A stretch of DNA of 64,000 nt from Cyclobacterium amurskyense (lineage in GTDB: Bacteria; Bacteroidota; Bacteroidia; Cytophagales; Cyclobacteriaceae), in NCBI RefSeq assembly GCF_001050135.1, contig NZ_CP012040.1, forward strand, positions 2,136,001 to 2,200,000, given 5' to 3'. Positions within the stretch are counted from its first letter, which is position 1; every line of letters begins with the position of its first letter. Both the position numbers and the translations under genes were made by a program. The notes below the pieces were generated by a model, which was given only the letters and a program-made list of their open reading frames with translations, was not told the DNA's origin and ran no database searches. Below are positions 45,511-53,210 of the stretch, in pieces.

Positions 45511-45544
45511 CTGGTCAAAGTTTAGCAGCGCGTAAATTAGAGCA
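45511..45544. repeat. R2 repeat, left-end fragment
   Basis: GGTCAAAGTTTAGCAGCGCG resembles the left end of the complete R2 copy. It sits just before the second toxin-antitoxin locus. Confidence 0.6.
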
Positions 45545-45592
45545 GAAGGAAAAATATATGAAAAAATAGTATATTTGATAAGAGGCAGTTTT

Positions 45593-45820
45593 ATGGATAT
45601 TCAGGCAGAGAAATTACAGTTGATAGAATGGCTCGCGGGACTTAATGATGCCAAAGTACACAATGAGTTTATTGCTTTGAAGAAAAAAATGGAAGTGGAT
45701 TGGTGGGATAGGATCAGTGCCGAAGAGCGGGAAGAGGTTGAAATGGGTCTTTCTCAAGCAGATAAAGGTGAAGTCACTCCCCACAAGGAAGTAATGGCGA
45801 AGTATAAGAAATGGCTTTAG
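45593..45820 (+). CDS. antitoxin of a broken type II TA locus
   Basis: 75 aa from ATG 45593: MDIQAEKLQLIEWLAGLND, a WWDRISAEEREEVEMGLSQAD block and KEVMAKYKKWL, characteristic of small addiction-module antitoxins in Bacteroidota. It overlaps the following toxin remnant by 10 nt, so it was once half of a normal pair. Antitoxin reading frame intact. Confidence 0.8.
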   Translation: MDIQAEKLQLIEWLAGLNDAKVHNEFIALKKKMEVDWWDRISAEEREEVEMGLSQADKGEVTPHKEVMAKYKKWL

Positions 45821-45894
45821 AAATCGTATGGACTAATCGTGCCCAAACAGGTTTTGCGGGAATTATTAAGTCCTTGGAAACTCAACTTTCATAA
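45811..45894 (+). pseudogene. RelE/ParE toxin truncated after ~24 codons
   Basis: From ATG 45811 the frame reads MALEIVWTNRAQTGFAGIIK then SLETQLS and stop. The first ~24 residues match the N-terminus of RelE/ParE toxins (normally ~100 aa). At ~45882 the sequence switches to the R2 repeat (CAACTTTCATAACC), which supplies the stop codon. No remainder of the toxin is found downstream. Confidence 0.75.
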
Positions 45895-45990
45895 CCTTTG
45901 CCTGAGTGTAGATTGCATCTACACTCGAGTATCCAACCGAAAGGTAATTTGGTATTGAGAATAGGATATTGAATTTTTCAACTTTCCTAA
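45882..45990. repeat. R2 repeat copy inside the toxin remnant
   Basis: Shares CAACTTTCATAACC, the stem GAGTGTAGAT/ATCTACACTC (45904-45926) and TATCCAACCGAAA with the 44665 copy, then diverges. Confidence 0.75.
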
Positions 45991-46066
45991 CCGCATCCAA
46001 GTGTAATTTGTAAACGCTCACCTTTACCAAATTATCAAAACTTTTACCATGTCGAAACCGATTGCT

Positions 46067-47200
46067 CTATTCAATATCCACAGTTAACTGCACAAAGCCC
46101 ATTTCGTCTTGCCTATTTATATACATCCATATTTTACCGTCCTTGACAAAATGGTAGCCAGGTGGTGTATTTAGCGCTTCAACAAGAGACGCTGCAATCA
46201 CATTAAAATCAGGGTCAAAAACAGTCAGGTACACGGCTGATTCAGTATCCTGATAATTTTCTACATCCTTTCCTATTTTGATAATTTTATGGGAAAACCG
46301 GTAAAACAGCTGCTTCTCTTCATCCCAAAGGGGAGCCATAAAATTAATCTCCCTACGCATGTCTAAGGATGTCTGCTTAAACGCCTCTTCGTTTTCAAAA
46401 TCATGATTGTATTTCCCTGTTTTTTTATCAGCAGTCAATTTACTCTGGTAATCGATCTGCAACAGGCTGTCATTATCATAAATGAGAATACTGTTTGAAA
46501 TTTCATTGCTGATAATGTAACTTTCTTGGTGCTTACTTATCGTTACAGTTGGAGAGGACATTTGGATTCTGGAAGGACTACTTAACCTAAACCGAAAATT
46601 TTCTAATGCTTCAAAAGGTAAAGGTACTTTAGTGAGGGATTGGGTTTCTGTATTCAAAATTCCCAAGGCATAGGTTTTCTCACTATTATCTCGAATCAAT
46701 CCTATCATGGTGTGTAGATCAACCATCTGGTTACTTAAAAATTGAAAACTTTCACTTTCTGCCATCTTGTCTCCGGCAAATGCTTTATCATTAAAAGTAA
46801 ATTCACTCCTCTTGCTTCCTTCTAAATCGAATAGTCCTACATTCATATAGCCCATAAAGGCAATGGAATTGGAGGAAATGAGGTTCAATCCAAAAACCAT
46901 CCCGCCTACGCCATTGGGTCCTTCCTTTTCAAAGGGAAGTTTATCTGCCAGTATCCCCTTGTTCAAATCAATCTTTTCGAGGGTATAATCATTTGGGTTA
47001 AAATTATACAAGTATTGTTTTTTCTCATCAAGTGCAGCCACCTGAAGCCCGGCATTTAAATAAAGAAATTCATCTACCGGATCGATTAGTAGGGTATCAA
47101 GCGTAAAATGTATCTCCAAAGGAACATTCACTTTGCCCTCGTTTTTTTCTCCACAATAAACTAATAAACCACATAGAACAATGATGAATGATTTTTTCAT
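46067..47200 (-). CDS. DUF4221-like lipoprotein (paralogue 2)
   Basis: 377 aa. Lipobox VYC (Cys16) is followed by a beta-rich domain: FTLDTLLIDPVDEFLYLNAGLQVAALDEKKQYLYNFNPNDYTLEKIDL, FEKEGPNGVGG and a C-terminal HFVKDGKIWMYINRQDEMGFVQL. It is paralogous along its whole length to the next gene. The pattern fits DUF4221, a family mainly of Cyclobacteriaceae with a probable beta-propeller fold; function unknown. Name from recognition, not search. Confidence 0.72.
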   Translation of the reverse strand: MKKSFIIVLCGLLVYCGEKNEGKVNVPLEIHFTLDTLLIDPVDEFLYLNAGLQVAALDEKKQYLYNFNPNDYTLEKIDLNKGILADKLPFEKEGPNGVGGMVFGLNLISSNSIAFMGYMNVGLFDLEGSKRSEFTFNDKAFAGDKMAESESFQFLSNQMVDLHTMIGLIRDNSEKTYALGILNTETQSLTKVPLPFEALENFRFRLSSPSRIQMSSPTVTISKHQESYIISNEISNSILIYDNDSLLQIDYQSKLTADKKTGKYNHDFENEEAFKQTSLDMRREINFMAPLWDEEKQLFYRFSHKIIKIGKDVENYQDTESAVYLTVFDPDFNVIAASLVEALNTPPGYHFVKDGKIWMYINRQDEMGFVQLTVDIE

Positions 47201-47259
47201 AGATAAAGGTATATTTTATTAGGTAGGAGTATTTATGATTTTCTAAATTCGATTATTGA

Positions 47260-48414
47260 TTACAAATCAAAACTAAGGCGGACAAACCCCATCTCGTCCT
47301 TAATATTCTCAAAAATCCAAATTTTGCCGTCTTTGGCGAAATGGTGAGCAGGTGCTTTGTCCAAGACAGGCACCCGAGACTCCCGCAGCATATTTAAATT
47401 ACCATCATAGACAGTAAGATAGACTTTGGCTCCAGATGGATTAGGTAAGAGTTGACCAGGAGGAGGGCTTGGCTCTTGACTGTAATCCAATTCGTATGAA
47501 AATCTCAAATACACCTGACGGCTCTCGTCCCAGAAAGGACTGTTGTAAGAAATTTCAGCCAAGCTTTCCCTGAGGAGCTCTTGAAACATGATTCTGTCGT
47601 TTATTTTTTCGGGGAAAACGGTTTCTTTATCACGGGGAATCCAACCGTCTTCAAAAGTCTTTTTGCCAAAATCTTTCTCTCCGGGTTCCTTAATAGATAG
47701 GTCTGAACTTCCAAACAAGCCCAGCAATACCTTGCCATTGATCACCTTCAGGTATTCCCCTCCTCCTACAAACAAAGAAGTGGTCCCATCGTCAAAATCC
47801 GTTTGGTATTGCATAGATTTTTTTAATATGGGGCTTTTCACTTTTCGGTAGGTTTTTTTATCGATATCCCAAAACAAGACTTCTGGTTCCCTATTACCGG
47901 GAGCTATATATACGCCGGCATAAGAAGAGGTGGTACCGGGTAAACGCTCAGGATATAGCACGTTCCCCTCTTCGTTATTTGAAACAAATGCCGGTATTTC
48001 CGATGGTCCTACGGAAAACAGTTTTTTTCCGCTGCTGTTAAACAAGGCATGCTTTTTATAGCCCGACATCAAAAACCTGTTCTCTTCAACAAGTTTTATT
48101 CCAAGCATATATTCCCCTAAACCATTCGGCCCTTCTTCTTCGAATGGAAGTATGGAAGCAAGCACCAACTTATCCAAATCGATCTGCTCTATAGAAATGG
48201 TTTGCCGGTTTAGGTTATACAGATATCGTTTTTTATCGTCAAGTACAGCTGAACGCAGTTCATTGTTCAGAAACAGAATTTCTCCTTTGGAATCGATTTT
48301 TACAGTATCAAGCGTAAAATTCAAATCCGCAACTATCGCTTTTTCACCGGAAGAATCGGCAGATCCACATGCCCACAAAAAGAAAAAAAGCAAAGCGTAA
48401 AAGAATTGTTTCAT
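47260..48414 (-). CDS. DUF4221-like lipoprotein (paralogue 1)
   Basis: 384 aa with lipobox WAC (Cys16). It carries the same landmarks as the downstream paralogue: NFTLDTVKIDSKGEILFLNNELRSAVLDDKKRYLYNLNRQ, PFEEEGPNGLGEYM, and HHFAKDGKIWIFENIKDEMGFVRLSFDL at the end. The two genes are 59 nt apart in the same direction and read as a tandem duplication. Function unknown. Confidence 0.72.
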   Translation of the reverse strand: MKQFFYALLFFFLWACGSADSSGEKAIVADLNFTLDTVKIDSKGEILFLNNELRSAVLDDKKRYLYNLNRQTISIEQIDLDKLVLASILPFEEEGPNGLGEYMLGIKLVEENRFLMSGYKKHALFNSSGKKLFSVGPSEIPAFVSNNEEGNVLYPERLPGTTSSYAGVYIAPGNREPEVLFWDIDKKTYRKVKSPILKKSMQYQTDFDDGTTSLFVGGGEYLKVINGKVLLGLFGSSDLSIKEPGEKDFGKKTFEDGWIPRDKETVFPEKINDRIMFQELLRESLAEISYNSPFWDESRQVYLRFSYELDYSQEPSPPPGQLLPNPSGAKVYLTVYDGNLNMLRESRVPVLDKAPAHHFAKDGKIWIFENIKDEMGFVRLSFDL

Positions 48415-48490
48415 GGGTTTTATAGATTTAGAGAGAAAAATAAAGAAAAAATGAGCGGGTTAAAAGCTAATTCTGCTTAAAAACCCCAGT

Positions 48491-48800
48491 CTGGTCTAAG
48501 TTAATTGTGCATAATTTACACCTAAAATACCCAAAGCTTTCAACTTGCCCAAGTCGAGGTAATCCAGAACAACAAGTTAGGTTCCATTTCCCTCCCATAG
48601 TCTATGGCGGTATTTTACTGTTTTAGACCGGTATTTAACTGTTTGGAAATTGGGCTTACAAGCTAATTTCCAACTGAATTTGCAATTCGGTTTTGAGAAT
48701 AGGAAAAAGATCTCGAATTTTAAACCTATGCCAATTAGATAAGGATAATGGAGCAATTACTTAAGTTGAAAACTTTCGTAATGATAGATTGAAGTAATCA
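48491..48800. repeat. R2 repeat, divergent copy
   Basis: Begins GGTCTAAGTT. Its right part (from ~48700) shares AAGATCTCGAATTTTAAACC and AAGTTGAAAACTTTCGT with the 44665 copy; the middle differs. It fills most of the 427-nt gap between divergent genes. Confidence 0.65.
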
Positions 48801-48841
48801 CTATCCCTCAATTGATGGTATTTCTATTTTAAAGTTTACTT

Positions 48842-50260
48842 ATGCGACTTTCAAAGATTTTTTTGAGTGTATTTTATCTATTGCAGCTAAGTTTTCATTC
48901 AAACCTATTGGCTCAGGAGAGACCTCCAAATATTGTTTATATTCTGATAGATGATTTGGGTTGGAAAGACCTGGGTTGCTATGGGAGTGAATTCTATGAA
49001 ACGCCAAATATTGACAAGCTAAGGGCCCAAGGGATGAAGTTTACAGCTGCTTATTCTGCAAGTCCTGTTTGTTCTCCTTCCCGTGCCAGTATATTGACAG
49101 GGAAAAATCCTGCGAATATCGGTTTTACGGGTCATATAACTGCCATTGGCAAGCATAGGTTTCCAGAGGAAGGAAGGATTATCCCTCCAGATGATTATAT
49201 GCACGTTTCCCTTGAAGAAAAAATGATTCCTGAAATTTTGCTTCAGTCAGGCTATACCTCGGCAAGCATAGGCAAATGGCATGTTGGGGAAGAAGAAAAG
49301 TACTTTCCTACACATCAAGGTTTTGCTATTAACATCGCGGGATATGAACATGGCAGTCCACCGACCTATTGGGGGCCATTTGAATCGGAAAAAAGCTGGA
49401 ACCCAGTGATAAAAAATCTGGACAATAGGGAAGAAGGGCAATATTTAACCAACAGACTAACCGATGAGGCCATCAATTTTATTGGTGAGAATAAAGAGGG
49501 ACCCTTCTTTTTATACCTGTCCCATTATGCGGTGCATACCCCTTTAGAGGCGCCTGATTCCCTGGTAAATAAATATGAATTGAAGTTAGAAGGGCAAAAG
49601 GAGCAAAAGAATGCGATTTATGCAGCCATGATAGAGAATATGGACTGGAATGTCGGAAGGTTATTGAAGTCCCTGGATTCACTTGGCCTTGAAGGTAATA
49701 CCATTGTTATTTTGGGAAGTGACAATGGAGGTGAAGGTAGGGTGACCAATAATGCCCCACTTAGAGAAGGTAAAGGGTATATTTATGAAGGTGGGATCAG
49801 GGTACCTTTAGTGATCAAATGGCCGGGAAAAGTCAAGCCAAATAGTTTATCCGATGTACCTGTGATTACGGATGATATGCTTCCGACGATTGTTGAAATG
49901 GCAGGATTAAGCAATGACAATCAGGACATAGATGGTGTTTCTTTGCTTCCATTATTGACCGGTGAAGGTGGATGGGATCGTGACATGCTCTGTTGGTATT
50001 ATCCACATTACAGTCCACAAGCCAAAATGCCCGGGTATGCCATACGCATGGGAGATTATAAATTGGTAGAATACTATGACCCTCCATCCGTAGAGTTGTT
50101 TGATCTTTCTAAAGATATAGGAGAAACCAATGATTTGAGTGGGGTGGATGTTCAGAAAGTGGAGGAAATGAAAGCATCTTTTAAAGAATGGCTGATGGAA
50201 TTTAATCCTATCCTACATACCGAAAACCCCAATTACAATCCCAATTATAGGTCCAATTAA
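48842..50260 (+). CDS. secreted sulfatase (arylsulfatase family)
   Basis: 472 aa with signal peptide ending LLAQ (~25). Hydrolyses sulfate esters. It has the metal-binding DDLGWKDLGCYG, the formylglycine motif CSPSRA in SASPVCSPSRASILTGK (so it needs Cys-to-formylglycine maturation), GKWHVG, and the second metal site LGSDNGGE. Complete S1-type sulfatase. It is flanked by R2 repeats rather than by a polysaccharide-utilisation locus, so the substrate is open; sulfated marine glycans are likely. Confidence 0.92.
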   Translation: MRLSKIFLSVFYLLQLSFHSNLLAQERPPNIVYILIDDLGWKDLGCYGSEFYETPNIDKLRAQGMKFTAAYSASPVCSPSRASILTGKNPANIGFTGHITAIGKHRFPEEGRIIPPDDYMHVSLEEKMIPEILLQSGYTSASIGKWHVGEEEKYFPTHQGFAINIAGYEHGSPPTYWGPFESEKSWNPVIKNLDNREEGQYLTNRLTDEAINFIGENKEGPFFLYLSHYAVHTPLEAPDSLVNKYELKLEGQKEQKNAIYAAMIENMDWNVGRLLKSLDSLGLEGNTIVILGSDNGGEGRVTNNAPLREGKGYIYEGGIRVPLVIKWPGKVKPNSLSDVPVITDDMLPTIVEMAGLSNDNQDIDGVSLLPLLTGEGGWDRDMLCWYYPHYSPQAKMPGYAIRMGDYKLVEYYDPPSVELFDLSKDIGETNDLSGVDVQKVEEMKASFKEWLMEFNPILHTENPNYNPNYRSN

Positions 50261-50300
50261 AATAGCAATTTTCAAGTACCGTCTGGTCTAAATTTAGAGA

Positions 50301-50404
50301 AGCCACAGAAAGGAGTTTCCAAACCTTAGCGTCTTAGCGCCTTTGCGAGGATCATGCACAAAGTAAACGTTGAAAGCTGCACGCAGAGTCGCGGAGTCGC
50401 AAAG
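50301..50404. repeat. direct repeat, GC-rich cassette copy 1
   Basis: Contains CCTTAGCGTCTTAGCGCC, AACGTTGAAAG and CGCAGAGTCGCGGAGTCGC. It recurs at 50565-50660. Such CGCAGAG.../CTTTGCG repeats are known from many Bacteroidota and other genomes; role unknown. Confidence 0.75.
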
Positions 50405-50564
50405 AAATAATTTAAGGCCCTTTGCGTCTTAGGGCCTTCGCGAGATACTCTAGGCTGGCCTAAGTATAGCAAAGCGCACCTTAGACTCAAAATGACAAAA
50501 GTTTTCAACTTTCATACTTTCCCAAGATTAAAATAAACGTTAAGAGTTTCGCACAGAATTGCGG

Positions 50565-50660
50565 AGCCACAGAAAGGATTTTCAAAACCTTAGCGCCTTT
50601 GCGAGGATAATGAACAAATTAAACGTTGAAAGTTTCACGCAGAGTCGCGGAGTCGCAAAG
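50565..50660. repeat. direct repeat, GC-rich cassette copy 2
   Basis: About 95 nt matching 50301-50404 with a short internal deletion: AGCCACAGAAAGGA at the start, CGCAGAGTCGCGGAGTCGC at the end. Confidence 0.75.
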
Positions 50661-50695
50661 GAGTATTTTAAAGATTTTAGTGTCTTGGCGAGAGC

Positions 50696-50822
50696 CTACT
50701 CTAGGCTGGTCACCCAAAATGACGAAAGTCTTCAACTTTCAAAACCGCACTAGGAGTAGATTGCATCTACTCCTTCCTATCTAACGAAATCTGCAATTCC
50801 TTTTAAGTCTGAATTATAAATT
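50696..50822. repeat. R2 repeat copy
   Basis: Shares CAAAATGACGAAAG, the stem AGGAGTAGAT/ATCTACTCCT (50742-50764) and ACGAAATCTGCAATTCC with the copy at 52831-52975. Confidence 0.8.
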
Positions 50823-50964
50823 TTCCAAAGGCCAAGTTTAATGTGCTTACCCAATTCTACTCTAGTTATCTACCGTTAACACTTAAACTTCGTCTAAAAG
50901 GTATTCAAAAGCGATTTTATAAAAGAGAAAATTCGTTAACTTTATAACAAGAAACTTCATTAAT

Positions 50965-51198
50965 ATGCACCTAGCTGTTAAAAAAATTGAATTGATTAAT
51001 TGGTTGACCACTCAAGATGAAACCATGATCAAAAAAGTTGATGCCTTGCGTAGATCTTCAATAGAATCAGCCTACCGAGCAAGAATGGGTGAGGATCTGG
51101 AATCCAAATTAACCCGATCGAAGGCCGACAGAAAGAGTGGTAAGACTCACAGCCAAGAAGATGTTGAAAATTTTTTTAAAAGTAAGTGGGACCGGTGA
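50965..51198 (+). CDS. antitoxin of a TA locus with a nonsense-mutated toxin
   Basis: 77 aa: MHLAVKKIELINWLTTQDETMI resembles the other two local antitoxins; the C-terminal half is charged (SKADRKSGKTHSQEDVENFF). The stop overlaps a GTG start of the toxin frame (GTGA), showing the original two-gene arrangement. The antitoxin appears intact. Confidence 0.77.
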   Translation: MHLAVKKIELINWLTTQDETMIKKVDALRRSSIESAYRARMGEDLESKLTRSKADRKSGKTHSQEDVENFFKSKWDR

Positions 51199-51500
51199 AG
51201 AAATTACAGGTGATTTGGACCGATGGGTCGTTGAATGATTTAGAAATCATTTATGACTTCCTTGCGGAAAAATCCCGAAAATCTGCAAAAAACGTTGTCT
51301 AGTCTATCTTAACTAAAACCAGACAATTAGAAACTTTTCCCGAATCAGGATCACCTTATGAGGCCAATATATCGATAGTGGGTTCATACCGCTTCCTAGT
51401 CCAAGGAAATTATAAGATTATCTATAGTATCGAAGGAGACGCTTTGTATATAGAAGCCGTAGTGGATACCAGACAGGATCCCGCTAGTTTAAGGGTTTAA
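51195..51500 (+). pseudogene. RelE/ParE toxin with in-frame amber stop
   Basis: From GTG 51195 the frame encodes MKKLQVIWTDGSLNDLEIIY, DFLAEKSRKSAKNVV, then TAG at 51300-51302. It continues in the same frame with SILTKTRQLETFPESGSPYE, GSYRFLVQGNYKIIYSIEGD and VVDTRQDPASLRV to TAA at 51498-51500. The full 101-residue reading is a clear ParE-type toxin. A single C-to-T change (CAG to TAG) would explain the stop. It could instead be read through. Confidence 0.85.
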
Positions 51501-51644
51501 CTATCCCTTTATTGGTCTAAATTTTCTGCCCTATATAGGGCTATTCCCCTAAGATCCTCACCAAAAACTTTTTAAGACCTTGAACTACATGCTTATGACG
51601 AAGTTTATGATTTCCTTCTCCAGGTCTAAATCCCTATAAGTTTT

Positions 51645-52100
51645 ATGGTGATGAAAGGTAGATTGTATTTACTATTATTATTGATTTGGACTATTGGTTG
51701 TTCAAAAGATGGAGATTCAAAGCATGTAAGCGGAGAGGAAGAACTCTTCGATGAGTTTTATCTAAGTTTTTTTAATGATAGAGTTTTTCAAATGTCTAGA
51801 ATTAATTTTCCTTTGAGGGGAGGTAGTACAGAGTATGTTTTTGATGAGAGTATTCATCCGGATATTGAAAATGACAAATTCATGGTTTCTGATGGAAAAT
51901 TCTATTGGCAAGAAAAGGGCTGGGTTCACCTGAATGAAATGGATAAATCAAATCTTAACTACAGCCTGGAATTTACCAATAAAACCAATAAAGTAGATTT
52001 AATTATTAAATCTAAAATAGATGACTTCATAATTGTTATGGAGTTTGAATTAATTAAAAAGCAGTGGTATTTGGTTTATTATAGTTCAGACTGGTATTAG
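51645..52100 (+). CDS. small hypothetical lipoprotein
   Basis: 151 aa. A leader MKGRLYLLLLLIWTIGC gives a lipobox (IGC, Cys19 from the first Met). ATG 51651 is an alternative start. The mature part has alternating hydrophobic segments (FEFNDRVFQMSRINF-like, WVHLNEMDKSNLNYSLEF) and no motif I recognise. Isolated between a toxin pseudogene and R2 repeats. Function unknown. Confidence 0.65.
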   Translation: MVMKGRLYLLLLLIWTIGCSKDGDSKHVSGEEELFDEFYLSFFNDRVFQMSRINFPLRGGSTEYVFDESIHPDIENDKFMVSDGKFYWQEKGWVHLNEMDKSNLNYSLEFTNKTNKVDLIIKSKIDDFIIVMEFELIKKQWYLVYYSSDWY

Positions 52101-52110
52101 AATATGGAAC

Positions 52111-52175
52111 CTTGTCTAAGTTTAGCAAAGCGTAACTTTAGACCCAAAATGACGAAAGTTTTCAACCTTCATTAT
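52111..52175. repeat. R2 repeat, left-half copy
   Basis: GTCTAAGTTTAGCAAAGCG followed by TAGACCCAAAATGACGAAAG and CTTCAT; ends before the 10-bp stem seen in other copies. Confidence 0.7.
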
Positions 52176-52208
52176 GCATTCTCAGGTAATATAAGTCGAA
52201 AGTGTTGC

Positions 52209-52511
52209 CTACCCTCTGAGTGTCCAACTTTCAGCATCTTTTGAAGTGTGGAATACAGCAACAATTAGGACATGTTTTTTGGTTTCATTGACACGGAAGT
52301 GAATGCCGTATGGGAATTTTTCCAGTAAGAAAATACGGGTGTTGCCGTACCTGATTTGAGTTTTAAGTGGATTGCCTTGAATGCTTTCAACAGCTTTGGA
52401 GACATGCTGACCAAACAAACTGCCTAAGTTAGTTTTTTGCTCTTCATACCAAAGGAATGCTTCTCTGATATCATTTTCGGCCACCTCAGCAATCGAAATG
52501 GAATAGGCCAT
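52209..52511 (-). CDS. RelE/ParE family toxin
   Basis: 100 aa. ParE-type pattern: SIAEVAENDIREAFLWYEEQKTNLGSLFGQHVSKAVESI, TQIRYGNTRIFLLEKFPYGIHFRV and a terminal VFHTSKDAESW. It follows its antitoxin by one base. Intact, so this locus and the one at 44966-45486 are the two complete TA pairs of the window. Confidence 0.88.
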   Translation of the reverse strand: MAYSISIAEVAENDIREAFLWYEEQKTNLGSLFGQHVSKAVESIQGNPLKTQIRYGNTRIFLLEKFPYGIHFRVNETKKHVLIVAVFHTSKDAESWTLRG

Positions 52512-52512
52512 A

Positions 52513-52719
52513 TTACTTTTTGAAGATCTCTTCTTTAGCCTCTTTCCAACTTCGGGTTTTCATCTCTCCATCATTGATCATTTGCAATCGTCTGTTGACT
52601 TCATCCTGTTGCCATTGGGGAATTACCCCTTCTTTATTGATGGTTACATAATCTAAGGTCTTAATGTAGGTCAGGAAAGCATCAAATCTGTTGTCCTCTA
52701 TATCAAGTGTGATTTTCAT
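52513..52719 (-). CDS. antitoxin partner of the ParE-type toxin
   Basis: 68 aa: MKITLDIEDNRFDAFLTYIKTLDYV, then QWQQDEVNRRLQMINDGEMKTRSWKEAKEEIFKK. Different N-terminus from the other three antitoxins, so this is a separate lineage. A MITE-like copy lies 270 nt upstream in the orientation shared by the other copies. Confidence 0.8.
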   Translation of the reverse strand: MKITLDIEDNRFDAFLTYIKTLDYVTINKEGVIPQWQQDEVNRRLQMINDGEMKTRSWKEAKEEIFKK

Positions 52720-52830
52720 AAGCTCATTAATTAAAATAATTGCCTTTTATTCAATAGGAAATACCATTACAGAAAATCTCAGTAATTCTTTAATCCTAAT
52801 ATAGAAGAAATTTTTTGGCCTTCAAAACCG

Positions 52831-52975
52831 TCTGCTCTAAGTTTAGCGAAGCGTACCTTAGACCCAAAATGACAAAAGTTTTCAACTTTCATAACCGCAC
52901 TAGGAGTAGATTGCATCTACTCCTTCCTATCAAACGAAATCTGCAATTCCTTTTAAGTCTGAATTATAAATAACC
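52831..52975. repeat. R2 repeat copy
   Basis: CTCTAAGTTTAGCGAAGCG, then CAAAATGAC, AAGTTTTCAACTTTC, the stem AGGAGTAGAT/ATCTACTCCT (52902-52924) and CTGCAATTCCTTTTAAG. It abuts MITE-like copy 2. Confidence 0.8.
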
Positions 52976-52986
52976 TAAGGGCTAGT

Positions 52987-53203
52987 TTAACCCGAAATAT
53001 GCAATAGACAATCTATTACGTGCTGAAATCGCTTCAAAATCAGCCACTTCGTTGCTGTTTTCAATTTCACCATAACGGTGCTATGCTAAAATCTCCAAAC
53101 AGCCTGATTGTCTTGCGATTGTAACACTTCCCGTAAACACGGGACAGGCTTCACCCCTGACATTGTCATGACGGAGAAATCCTATTACATAATCCGGGTT
53201 TAA
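52987..53203. repeat. MITE-like element, copy 2
   Basis: Same orientation as copy 1 and ~96% like it by eye. Ends TTTAACCCGAAATATGC and (right) ATAATCCGGGTTTAA are inverted repeats. It ends 8 nt past the stop of the PHP gene. Confidence 0.87.
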
Positions 53204-53210
53204 TGTACTT

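Larger units (their letters stand above)
50261..50964. other. 704-nt repeat-rich intergenic region
   Basis: Composed almost entirely of repeats: R2 fragments at ~50281, ~50448-50525 and 50696-50822, and two direct copies of a GCAGAG/GGAG-type cassette (50301-50404 and 50565-50660). Reading frames here are not accepted. Confidence 0.6.

Noticed and set aside
50559..50753. 64-codon frame in repeat-rich DNA
   Set aside because: Composed of the direct-repeat cassette and R2 sequence; no protein features.
50281..50822. possible CRISPR array
   Set aside because: Repeats are long, few, imperfect and unevenly spaced, and no cas gene is present.
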